A stretch of 64,000 nt of DNA from Corynebacterium lemuris. Its GTDB lineage: Bacteria; Actinomycetota; Actinomycetes; Mycobacteriales; Mycobacteriaceae. Numbering within the stretch: the stretch's first letter is position 1; every line of letters starts with the position of its first letter. The notes below the pieces were generated by a model. The model had not been told where the DNA came from. It worked only from the letters and a program-made list of their open reading frames with translations, and made no database searches. Location of the stretch: the NCBI RefSeq assembly GCF_024919295.1, contig NZ_JANWTC010000004.1:1-64000 (forward strand). Reading direction: 5' to 3'. Shown piece after piece: positions 26,633 to 33,438 of the stretch. The position numbers and the translations under genes were made by a program.

Positions 26633-27613
26633 ATGAGCCCCCACGACACCGGTCGCAGCCCCCGCGTTGCCGTCATCCACAACCCCACCAAGATCGCGGT
26701 CTCCGACCTGGAACACCTGGTGACCACCGCCGCCACCAGGCACGGCTGGCAGACACCCCTCCTGCTGGAGACCTCCGGGAACGACCCCGGCTTCGGCCCC
26801 GCCCAGCAGGCCGTGGCCGACGGCCACACCCTCGTGCTCGCCGCCGGCGGCGACGGCACCGTCCGGGCCGTGGCCGCCGCCCTGCGCGGCACCGGGACAG
26901 CACTCGGCATCCTGCCGCTGGGCACCGGCAACCTGCTCGCCCGCAACCTCCGGCTCCCACTCGACCTCCCCACAGCCATCGACACCGCCTTCACCGGCCA
27001 CGACCGGCCCATCGACGTCTGCACCGCCCTGCTCACCCGCCCCGACGGCGAATCCGAGGAACTCGACTTCCTCGTCATGGCCGGCATCGGCATCGACGCC
27101 GGCATGATCATCAACACCGATGACGACCTGAAAAAACGCGCCCGCGTCCTGGCCTACATCGTCGGCATCGCCAAATCGCTGGCCGGCGGCCGCCGCGTCC
27201 GGCTCACCTGGCGCCTCGACGGCGGTCGGGCACGCCGCACCCGCGTCCACTCCCTCATCGTGGGCAACTGCGGCGAACTCGTCGGCCGCATCCCACTGCT
27301 GCCTGAGGCCGCCGCCGACGACGGCCACTTCGACGTCGTCAGTCTCCGCCCCCGCGGACTGCCCGGCTGGCTGCAGATCGCGGGAGAACTCGCCCGCCAC
27401 AGCCTCCGCCGCCTGGCGCGCCGGGCGGGGCCGGGTACCCCCACGGATTCGGAGCTGCTGCGCTATGCCACGGGCACCCGACTGGAGGTCCGCCTGGACC
27501 GACCGGAGGTCTTCGAGGTCGACGGGGATGTGGTGGGGGAGGTCTCCGCCTTCACCGTGACCATTGAGCCGGGTTGTCTGGTGGTGCGGGAGGCGGGGTC
27601 CGGCACCGTCTGA
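26633..27613 (+). CDS. Diacylglycerol/sphingosine kinase-type lipid kinase
   Basis: A 326-residue member of the DAGK catalytic family. Diagnostic motifs are AVIHNPTKIAV at the N-terminus, the nucleotide loop VLAAGGDGTVRAVAAAL near residue 80 and LGILPLGTGNLLARNL near 105, then LVMAGIGIDAGMI and a C-terminal beta-sandwich ending with EVDGDVVGE. The family phosphorylates diacylglycerol or related lipids with ATP and feeds phosphatidic acid and phosphatidylinositol metabolism; the specific lipid is not evident. A -10 TAGTTT lies 8 nt before ATG 26633. It stands between a secreted esterase and an ABC importer with no obvious functional tie. Confidence 0.88.
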   Translation: MSPHDTGRSPRVAVIHNPTKIAVSDLEHLVTTAATRHGWQTPLLLETSGNDPGFGPAQQAVADGHTLVLAAGGDGTVRAVAAALRGTGTALGILPLGTGNLLARNLRLPLDLPTAIDTAFTGHDRPIDVCTALLTRPDGESEELDFLVMAGIGIDAGMIINTDDDLKKRARVLAYIVGIAKSLAGGRRVRLTWRLDGGRARRTRVHSLIVGNCGELVGRIPLLPEAAADDGHFDVVSLRPRGLPGWLQIAGELARHSLRRLARRAGPGTPTDSELLRYATGTRLEVRLDRPEVFEVDGDVVGEVSAFTVTIEPGCLVVREAGSGTV

Positions 27614-27625
27614 GGCGGGTCATCG

Positions 27626-27677
27626 CCTGTGTGATGGGCTGTGCAAGTACATTGAAATGCGTAACAGATCACACAGG
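27626..27677 (+). promoter_or_regulatory. Long-arm dyad in the promoter region of the ABC importer operon
   Basis: CCTGTGTGAT (27626-27635) and ATCACACAGG (27668-27677) are perfect 10-bp inverted arms, 32 nt apart, flanking a possible -10 TACATT (27648-27653). The TGTGA/TCACA halves resemble GlxR (CRP-type) half-sites, but their spacing is far too wide for one ordinary dimer site. A ribosome-binding site (AGGAAGGA) and ATG 27697 follow. Confidence 0.45.
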
Positions 27678-27696
27678 GTCCAGGAAGGAACCACTC

Positions 27697-28677
27697 ATGT
27701 TCTCCTCACGCACCAAGGTACTGGCCGGTCTCACCGCCGCCGCGCTCTTTCTGACCGCGTGCACCTCCGACTCCGACTCCACCTCGGATGCCACGGGGGA
27801 TGACGCCTACGCCGTCGGCATCAACCAGCTCGTCCAGCACCCGGCACTCGACGCCGCCACCGCCGGCTTCAAGGAGGCCTTCGAGGAGGCCGGTGTCGAC
27901 GTCAGCTTCGACGAGCAGAACGCCAACGGTGAGCAGTCCACCGCACTGACCATCGCCCAGCAGTTCGCCGGCAAGGACCTGGACATGGTGCTGGCCGTGG
28001 CCACCCCCGCGGCGCAGGCCACCGCCCAGAACATCACCGACATCCCGGTGCTGTTCACCGCCGTGACCGACCCGGTCTCCGCTGAGCTGGTCGACTCCGA
28101 GGAGAACCCGGGCGGCAACGTCACCGGCACCTCTGACGTCGCCCCCATTGAGGATCAGCTCGACCTGCTCAAGGAACTCGTGCCGGACGCCCGCACCGTG
28201 GGCATCGTCTACGCCTCCGGTGAGGTCAACTCCCAGGTGCAGGTGGAGGCCGCCCGGGAGGCCGCCGGCCCGCGTGACCTGGAGATCGTCACCCAGACCG
28301 TGACCACCGCCAACGACATCCAGCAGGCCGTGGAGGCCCTCGGCGACGTCGACGCCATCTACGTGCCCACCGACAACATGGTCGTCTCCGGCATCGCCTC
28401 CCTGATCCAGGTCGCCGAGCAGAAGCAGATCCCGGTGATCGGCGCGGAGTCCGGCACCGTCGAGGGTGGCGCCGTGGCCACCCTGGGCATCGACTACACC
28501 GAGCTGGGCCGCCAGACCGGTGAGATGGCCCTGCGCGTGCTCCGCGACGGCGAGGACACCGCCACCATGCCGGTGGAGAAGGCCACCGAGTTCACCTACG
28601 TCATCAACGAGGAGGCCGCCGAGCGCCAGGGCGTGACCATCCCGCAGGCGATCCTCGACGAGGCCGAAACCGTATGA
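27697..28677 (+). CDS. ABC importer substrate-binding lipoprotein (TrpX-like)
   Basis: A 326-residue binding protein of the ABC_sub_bind (DUF534, YtrE/TrpX-like) family. The signal peptide ends in LFLTAC, giving a lipid anchor at Cys 21, followed by an acidic Ser/Asp linker. The mature domain has two Rossmann-like lobes (YAVGINQLVQHPALDAATAGFKEA; AVATPAAQATAQNITDIPVLFTAVTDP; VGIVYASGEVNSQVQ; IYVPTDNMVVSG). In streptococci the TrpXYZ homologues bring in tryptophan, but related systems have other ligands, so the substrate is open. ATG 27697 has AGGAAGGA upstream. Its last codons overlap the permease start (ATGA). Confidence 0.9.
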   Translation: MFSSRTKVLAGLTAAALFLTACTSDSDSTSDATGDDAYAVGINQLVQHPALDAATAGFKEAFEEAGVDVSFDEQNANGEQSTALTIAQQFAGKDLDMVLAVATPAAQATAQNITDIPVLFTAVTDPVSAELVDSEENPGGNVTGTSDVAPIEDQLDLLKELVPDARTVGIVYASGEVNSQVQVEAAREAAGPRDLEIVTQTVTTANDIQQAVEALGDVDAIYVPTDNMVVSGIASLIQVAEQKQIPVIGAESGTVEGGAVATLGIDYTELGRQTGEMALRVLRDGEDTATMPVEKATEFTYVINEEAAERQGVTIPQAILDEAETV

Positions 28678-29630
28678 TCGGCGCCGTCGAGGTCGGCCTC
28701 ATCTACGGGGTGATGGCCCTGGGCGTCTTCCTGACGTTCCGGGTCCTCAACTTCCCGGATCTGACGGTCGACGGCAGCTTCACCACCGGGGCCGCCACCG
28801 CCGCGGTGGGCATCCTCCGTGGCTGGGACCCGGTGTGGGCCACCCTGGCCGGCTTCGTCACCGGCTTCATCGCCGGTGGCGTCACCGGTCTGCTGCACAC
28901 CAAGGGCCGGATCGACGGCCTGCTGGCCGGCATCCTCACGATGATCGCCCTGTGGTCGATCAACCTGCGGATCATGGGCGGGGCGAACATCCCCCTGCTG
29001 CGCCAGGAGACCGTGTTCACCCCCATGCGGGAGGCCGGCGTCCTGGGCACCTGGGCCGGCGCCGGCATGCTGGCTGTCATGGTCGCCGCCCTGGGGCTGC
29101 TCGTGGTGTGGTTCCTCACCACCAACCTCGGCCTCTCGCTGCGGGCCACCGGTGACAACGGGCCGATGATCACCTCCTTCGGCGTGTCCACCGACTACAC
29201 CAAGATCCTCACGCTGTCGCTGTCCAACGGTTTCGTGGGCATGTGCGGGGCCCTGGTCGGCCAGTACCAGGGCTTCGCGGACATCTCCATGGGCATCGGC
29301 CTGATCCTGGTGGGTCTGGCCTCGGTGATCATGGGCCAGGCGATCCTGGGCCAGCGCTGGCTGTGGGTGGCGGTCTTCGCCGTCATCGTCGGTGCCGTGC
29401 TCTACCGCATCATCATCTTCCTGGCGCTGCAGGTCGGCCTCGACCCCAACGACATGAAGCTGATCACCGCGCTGCTGGTCATCGTGGCGCTGCTGGTGCC
29501 GCGCTTCAAGGAGCTGTGGCAGCGGGTCAAACGCTGGTACCTCAACCGGCGCGGCGTTGCCCCGGCGGCCACCGGGATCGCGGCGGGCGCAGTTGCCGCT
29601 GCGGCGCTGACCACGGCCGGATCGGAGTAG
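28674..29630 (+). CDS. ABC importer permease (TrpY-like)
   Basis: A 318-residue membrane protein with about eight helices, of the BPD_transp_2 class used with DUF534-type binding proteins. Conserved landmarks are VEVGLIYGVMALGVFLTFRVL in parts at the N-terminus, DLTVDGSFTTGAA, MGGANIPLL, and the coupling region SLSNGFVGMCGALVGQYQGFADISMG in parts (~180-205), followed by GLILVGLASVIMGQAILG. It would form a homodimeric channel with the next gene's ATPase. The ATG overlaps the stop of the binding-protein gene (ATGA). A 35-residue Ala/Gly-rich C-terminal tail follows the last helix. Confidence 0.88.
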   Translation: MIGAVEVGLIYGVMALGVFLTFRVLNFPDLTVDGSFTTGAATAAVGILRGWDPVWATLAGFVTGFIAGGVTGLLHTKGRIDGLLAGILTMIALWSINLRIMGGANIPLLRQETVFTPMREAGVLGTWAGAGMLAVMVAALGLLVVWFLTTNLGLSLRATGDNGPMITSFGVSTDYTKILTLSLSNGFVGMCGALVGQYQGFADISMGIGLILVGLASVIMGQAILGQRWLWVAVFAVIVGAVLYRIIIFLALQVGLDPNDMKLITALLVIVALLVPRFKELWQRVKRWYLNRRGVAPAATGIAAGAVAAAALTTAGSE

Positions 29631-29634
29631 GGAC

Positions 29635-30426
29635 ATGCTGAGAATCGAGAATGTGTCCAAGACCTTCTTCCCCGGCACCGTCAACGAGCGCGTGGCGCTG
29701 GACAGCCTCAACCTGACCATGGCCCAGGGTGATTTCGTCACCGTCATCGGCTCCAACGGCGCGGGCAAGTCCACCCTGCTCAACATCGTCGCCGGCAGGT
29801 TGTCCGTGGACACCGGCAACGTGCTTATCGACGGCCGCCGCGTCAACCGCCTCCGCGAGCACCGCCGGGCACGTTTCGTGGGCCGGGTCTTCCAGGACCC
29901 GTTGGCGGGCACAGCTCCCCACCTCACCATCGAGGAGAACCTCTCCCTGGCGCTCATGCGCGGCAGGTTCCGGGGCATCGGGCCGAGCCTGACCCGTAGG
30001 CGCCGGGAAGAGTTCGTGGAGAAGCTCGCCACCCTGGAACTCGGACTGGAGAACCGCCTGTCCGCCAGGGTCGGGCTGCTCTCCGGTGGGCAGCGCCAGG
30101 CACTGTCACTGCTCATGGCTGGTTTCACCAACCCGCGGATCATGCTTCTCGACGAGCACACCGCCGCACTTGACCCCCAGCGGGCCGAGCTGGTGACCGG
30201 CCTGACCGAGAAGATCGTCTCCGAGGGCAGGCTGACCACCCTCATGGTCACCCACAACATGGAGCAGGCCCTCCGGTTGGGCAACCGCCTGATCCTCATG
30301 CACGAGGGCCGGATCGTCTACGAGGCGGATGCCGCCACGAAGTCGCAGCTGACCGTCCGGGACCTGCTGGGCGAGTTCAGCCGGATCAAGGGCGCGACCC
30401 TGTCCGACAAGACGCTCCTGAGTTGA
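29635..30426 (+). CDS. ABC importer ATP-binding protein (TrpZ-like)
   Basis: A 263-residue ATPase with Walker A VIGSNGAGKSTLLNIV (~42), Q-loop FQDPLAG, signature LLSGGQRQALSLLMA (~148) and Walker B IMLLDEHTAALDP (~178), where the usual Pro after DE is His, as in the TrpZ group. The switch His is in MVTHNMEQALRLGNR. It begins 5 bp after the permease gene and completes a binding protein-permease-ATPase operon. The convergent protoglobin gene starts its stop codon only 7 bp downstream, so no room exists for a long terminator. Confidence 0.92.
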   Translation: MLRIENVSKTFFPGTVNERVALDSLNLTMAQGDFVTVIGSNGAGKSTLLNIVAGRLSVDTGNVLIDGRRVNRLREHRRARFVGRVFQDPLAGTAPHLTIEENLSLALMRGRFRGIGPSLTRRRREEFVEKLATLELGLENRLSARVGLLSGGQRQALSLLMAGFTNPRIMLLDEHTAALDPQRAELVTGLTEKIVSEGRLTTLMVTHNMEQALRLGNRLILMHEGRIVYEADAATKSQLTVRDLLGEFSRIKGATLSDKTLLS

Positions 30427-30432
30427 GGGGCT

Positions 30433-31017
30433 CTACCAGAGCTCACCGGCGTAGGGGCGGGTCCACAGCACCAGGGAGACCGTCACGGCCTTGAACCACG
30501 CCTGGTGCATGGCCTCGACATCGTCCCCCTCGGTGGCGCCCTCCTCCAGGAAGCGGCGCACCGAGAGGGTGACCGGCACGACGAGCCCGAAGATGTGGCT
30601 CATCGGCACATGGTCGGCTGGTGAGTCCACATCATCGGTCTTATTCTTCTTCGACGTGTGGTGCCGCAGCGCGATCTCCTCCTGGTAGGCCAGCCACTGC
30701 CCGTCGAAATCCCGGGTGCACAGATCCACCACCCAGCGCTCGAAACGGCCGCGCACCGCAGCCAGGTAGGCATCATCCGGTTCGCCGTCCGGACCGGCGA
30801 ACACGGCCACCAGGTGGGAGGTGGAGCCGATGAATTTGTACCAGACGTCCATGAGCTCGGTGACACGCGGCGTGAGGATCTCCCCGGCGCGCCGGATGGC
30901 CGGGACATCGGCTTCCGACCACATGACGTCGGTGAGCAGCTTCTGGAGCTGTTCCTCGGTGACGGGGGAATCGGGCAGTTTCTGGTCGTAGGTGTAGCCC
31001 GTGGGGGTGGTGGTCAT
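30433..31017 (-). CDS. Protoglobin-domain protein
   Basis: A 194-residue haem protein of the protoglobin family. The alpha-helical globin pattern includes MWSEADVPAIRRAGEIL, LMDVWYKFIGSTSHLVAVFAG and WLAYQEEIALRHHTSKKNKTD, where the HH pair near residue 125 supplies the probable proximal His. Protoglobins bind O2, CO or NO; single-domain members are suggested sensors or scavengers. ATG 31017 was chosen over an upstream start because AGGAGTG stands 7 nt before it. A -10 TATGGT (minus strand, 31076-31071) gives a leader of ~50 nt. It lies downstream of the thioredoxin-like gene, so both may respond to redox or nitrosative conditions (inference). Confidence 0.85.
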   Translation of the reverse strand: MTTTPTGYTYDQKLPDSPVTEEQLQKLLTDVMWSEADVPAIRRAGEILTPRVTELMDVWYKFIGSTSHLVAVFAGPDGEPDDAYLAAVRGRFERWVVDLCTRDFDGQWLAYQEEIALRHHTSKKNKTDDVDSPADHVPMSHIFGLVVPVTLSVRRFLEEGATEGDDVEAMHQAWFKAVTVSLVLWTRPYAGELW

Positions 31018-31116
31018 GATGGCACTCCTGTGGTGGTTGATTTCGCAGGGGAAATTAACTCTGTGATCTCGACCATAGGACGCGGGTGTGAGCACCGCAA
31101 CGGTTTCGCCGAATGC

Positions 31117-31488
31117 TCACAGGGAACGGACGAAGTTGAGGAACTCCTCCTGCCGGTACATCACGTCCAGGGAGCGTGGGGCGTCCGGGATGGTGCTGAA
31201 GGTGCCGGACTCCGGCCGGGGAGTGGGGTCGCGGTAGATGAGCTCGCCGTCGCGGTGGATGAGCAGCGTCGGGATGGTGGTGACCGCCAGGTCCTTGACG
31301 AGCAGTTGCTGCATCTCCACCTCCGCCTCGCCGAATGCGGCCTCCGGGATCTCCCGTGCGGCGGCCTGGTAGATCCTGCGGAAGCGCAGGCACGGACCGC
31401 AGGAGGTGGACCAGAAATTGGCCAGCACCAGGCCCGGGCCTGCGGTGAACTTGTCGTAGGTGGCGTGGGTGAGTGGGGTGATGGTCAT
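31117..31488 (-). CDS. Thioredoxin-family protein
   Basis: A 123-residue thioredoxin fold with active-site FWSTSCGPCLRFRRIY (CGPC near residue 30) and the cis-Pro loop VTTIPTLLIHRDGELIYRD near 70. The usual WCGPC tryptophan is replaced by Ser. The protein is longer than thioredoxin at the C-terminus (SLDVMYRQEEFLNFVRSL), like thioredoxins with helper or tethering roles. No signal peptide, so it is cytoplasmic. A GCCTGC-N6-GCAGGC hairpin (31508-31529) lies within 20-40 nt upstream of the ATG. The protoglobin gene follows after 99 bp on the same strand. Confidence 0.85.
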   Translation of the reverse strand: MTITPLTHATYDKFTAGPGLVLANFWSTSCGPCLRFRRIYQAAAREIPEAAFGEAEVEMQQLLVKDLAVTTIPTLLIHRDGELIYRDPTPRPESGTFSTIPDAPRSLDVMYRQEEFLNFVRSL

Positions 31489-31543
31489 AAGGACCCATTT
31501 TTGCCGAAAGCCTGCCGCATCGCAGGCCTTGACGTCGGCTTCT

Positions 31544-31594
31544 TCTGATCAACTCTGCGGAAAATCACTGCGTTCTGGACCCGAGTTGATCAGA
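31544..31594. repeat. Perfect 12-bp inverted repeat between thioredoxin and tRNA genes
   Basis: TCTGATCAACTC (31544-31555) and GAGTTGATCAGA (31583-31594) are perfect inverted arms with 27 nt between them. The segment is richer in A/T than its surroundings and lies between the tRNA terminator and the thioredoxin-like gene. It may be an operator, an extra RNA hairpin, or the trace of a small mobile repeat; no target duplications were seen. Confidence 0.5.
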
Positions 31595-31635
31595 TAAATT
31601 TCCCGTTCCCACAGATCCCGCCCGGAAAATGAAAC

Positions 31636-31664
31636 AGGCCAGAAGGTGGAATACCTTCTGGCCT
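31636..31664 (-). terminator. tRNA-Pro terminator
   Basis: A 12-bp stem (31636-31647 with 31653-31664) and 5-nt loop lie 13 nt after the tRNA 3' end, read on the minus strand, and are followed by GTTTCATTTT. This is a typical intrinsic terminator for the monocistronic tRNA. Confidence 0.8.
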
Positions 31665-31676
31665 TGAGTCTGGTTG

Positions 31677-31750
31677 TCGGACTGACAGGATTTGAACCTG
31701 CGACCCCTACACCCCCAGTGTAGTGCGCTACCAAGCTGCGCCACAGTCCG
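31677..31750 (-). tRNA. tRNA-Pro (anticodon GGG)
   Basis: A 74-nt cloverleaf on the minus strand. Acceptor strands CGGACTG and CAGTCCG pair fully, with discriminator A. The D arm is GCGCAGCTTGGTAGCGC, the anticodon stem CTACA/TGTAG closes the loop CTGGGGG, giving anticodon GGG for proline CCC/CCU codons, and the T arm contains GGTTCAAATCC. CCA is not encoded (CAA follows the discriminator). Pro codons CCC are frequent in the neighbouring genes. Confidence 0.96.
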
Positions 31751-31817
31751 CCGTCGCACCCGAAGTGCAACGTGGTTCAGGTTACAACAATGTGATCCGC
31801 TAAGTCGAATCGCCTGG

Positions 31818-32210
31818 TCAGTCCATGTCTCCGGCGGTGTAGAACCAGGCTCCGTCGATGCGGCTGAAGATGGACCGTTCGCGTTGGGAACCGGGCGGGT
31901 CGCCGCGGTAGAAGGCCTCGAATTCGACCATGCCCTCGGTGTCGAAGGGACCCCCTTCGAAGACGTCGAGGATGTCGAGGCGGTAGAACTGCACGGGCAG
32001 GTCGACGAGCGTCAGCTCATAGGGGCGGGTGTCCGGATCCCAGGTGCGCATCAGGTATTCGGCGTCGCGGACGACGAAGGCCGTGAAGCGGGAACGCATG
32101 AGCGTTTCCGCGGTGGGTGCCATGGCGCCGGCGTGGTAGCGGCCGCAGCACTCCTCATATTTCAGGCCGGTGTTGCAGGGGCAGCGCCGGCCCTCCCAGT
32201 CGCCGCTCAT
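31818..32210 (-). CDS. YchJ-family SEC-C motif protein
   Basis: A 130-residue protein of the YchJ/UPF0225 family. The N-terminal SEC-C zinc motif is RRCPCNTGLKYEECCGRYH (CxC...CC), followed by the NTF2-like fold AMAPTAETLMRSRFTAFVVRDAEYL and the C-terminal FYRGDPPGSQRERSIFSRIDGAWFY. Members bind zinc; their biological role is not known. The ATG overlaps the stop of the hydrolase-OsmC gene by 4 bases, so they are one operon. Confidence 0.88.
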   Translation of the reverse strand: MSGDWEGRRCPCNTGLKYEECCGRYHAGAMAPTAETLMRSRFTAFVVRDAEYLMRTWDPDTRPYELTLVDLPVQFYRLDILDVFEGGPFDTEGMVEFEAFYRGDPPGSQRERSIFSRIDGAWFYTAGDMD

Positions 32211-33367
32211 GCCGGGACATCCATGATCTTGGCGCCGGCGAGCATGGCCTCGACGGGGGAGGTGCGGGCGGCGTCGAGAAGCTGGCGGCGCTGGACGTCG
32301 TTGAGCTGTCCGTGCAGGACGATCTTGCGCTCGAAGACGTTGCGGGAGGCGTTGGTGATGGAGACCTCGACGTCGTCAAGCTTCATGCCGGTGGCGGCCT
32401 CGCGGATGGCGTGGGTGGAGGCGGTGGCCAGGGCCGACATGAGCAGGTCGACGGGGGAGTGTCCCTGCCCCTTGCCGCCGCTGGTCTTCGGCAGATCGGT
32501 CTTGAGCTCCCCGGTGCGGGTGTTGAGGACCACACCGTACTTTGTGCCCGCGGCCACCTGGGACTTCACCTGGTCGGTGTTCACGGCCGGCGCCGCATAG
32601 GCGGGCTGCAGGTAGGGCTTCGCCCACTTGGCGATGGTGTGCCCGGCATCCACAGCGGAGGTGCCGCGGGTGAACAGGTGGTCGGCCCGGTCCACCGACA
32701 CCATGGACTTGGGGTAGCGGGTGACGCGGAAGATCTTGCCGGCGTTGTCCACCCCGACGGTCTGGTCGGTGGGGGAGTGCAGCAGCAGCAGTGGCTTACG
32801 CAGGGTGGGCAGGTAGATCTCGGGGTTGTTGTCGGCGAGGTCCTCGAGGAATTCCCGCGAGATGTTGATGTCGCGGCCGGCGAGGGTGACGGTGACGGAG
32901 CCGTCCTCCTCGGCATCGCGGATGTGGTCGGCGAAGTGGAGGACCGCATGCGCCGGATCGAAGGGGGCGGCGAGGGTGGCCACTGCCGCGATGGCGGACA
33001 TCTCCGGGCGGGTCGCGGCCTTGAGCGCCGCAGCCCCGCCGAGGGAGTGACCGATGAGCAGCTGCGGCGCCTCGTGATTCTCGGCGAGCCACCGGCTGGC
33101 GGCGATGATGTCGTCGACGTTGGTGGTGAACGTGGTGTCGCCGAAATCACCCTCGGACTGGCCCAGGCCGGGGAAGTCGAAACGCAGCGCGGCGATCCCG
33201 TGCTCCGCGAGCGTCTTGCACACGCGCGAAGCGGCGGGGACGAAGCGGTTGCAGGTGAAACAGTGCGCGAATACCGCATAGGCGATGGGCGGGGTATCGG
33301 GGTAGTCGATGGTGCCGGCCATCATCGTCCCTCGCGCCGAGGGAATTTTCACGCTCACAGAATGCAT
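32207..33367 (-). CDS. Alpha/beta hydrolase fused to an OsmC-like domain
   Basis: A 386-residue bifunctional architecture known as bifunctional alpha/beta hydrolase/OsmC family. Residues ~1-245 are a hydrolase: FAHCFTCNRFVPAASRV, FDFPGLGQSEGDFG, nucleophile elbow LIGHSLGGAAALKA (Ser ~108) and late RADHLFTRGTSAVD with the His. Residues ~255-386 match OsmC (GKGQGHSPVDLLMSALATASTHAI; SRNVFERKIVLHGQLNDVQ). The two OsmC cysteines that reduce hydroperoxides are missing: the ASCT-like site reads ATASTH and the second site reads RTSPVEAML. ATG 33367 is preferred because -10 TATTCT lies 7 nt before it. Coupled to the YchJ gene. Confidence 0.88.
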   Translation of the reverse strand: MHSVSVKIPSARGTMMAGTIDYPDTPPIAYAVFAHCFTCNRFVPAASRVCKTLAEHGIAALRFDFPGLGQSEGDFGDTTFTTNVDDIIAASRWLAENHEAPQLLIGHSLGGAAALKAATRPEMSAIAAVATLAAPFDPAHAVLHFADHIRDAEEDGSVTVTLAGRDINISREFLEDLADNNPEIYLPTLRKPLLLLHSPTDQTVGVDNAGKIFRVTRYPKSMVSVDRADHLFTRGTSAVDAGHTIAKWAKPYLQPAYAAPAVNTDQVKSQVAAGTKYGVVLNTRTGELKTDLPKTSGGKGQGHSPVDLLMSALATASTHAIREAATGMKLDDVEVSITNASRNVFERKIVLHGQLNDVQRRQLLDAARTSPVEAMLAGAKIMDVPA

Positions 33368-33438
33368 GTCAACAAGAATAGCCATGACCCTCAACTAGGG
33401 TGGTGACCAGTACTTGCAGGCCCACAGGAAGGTTCACC

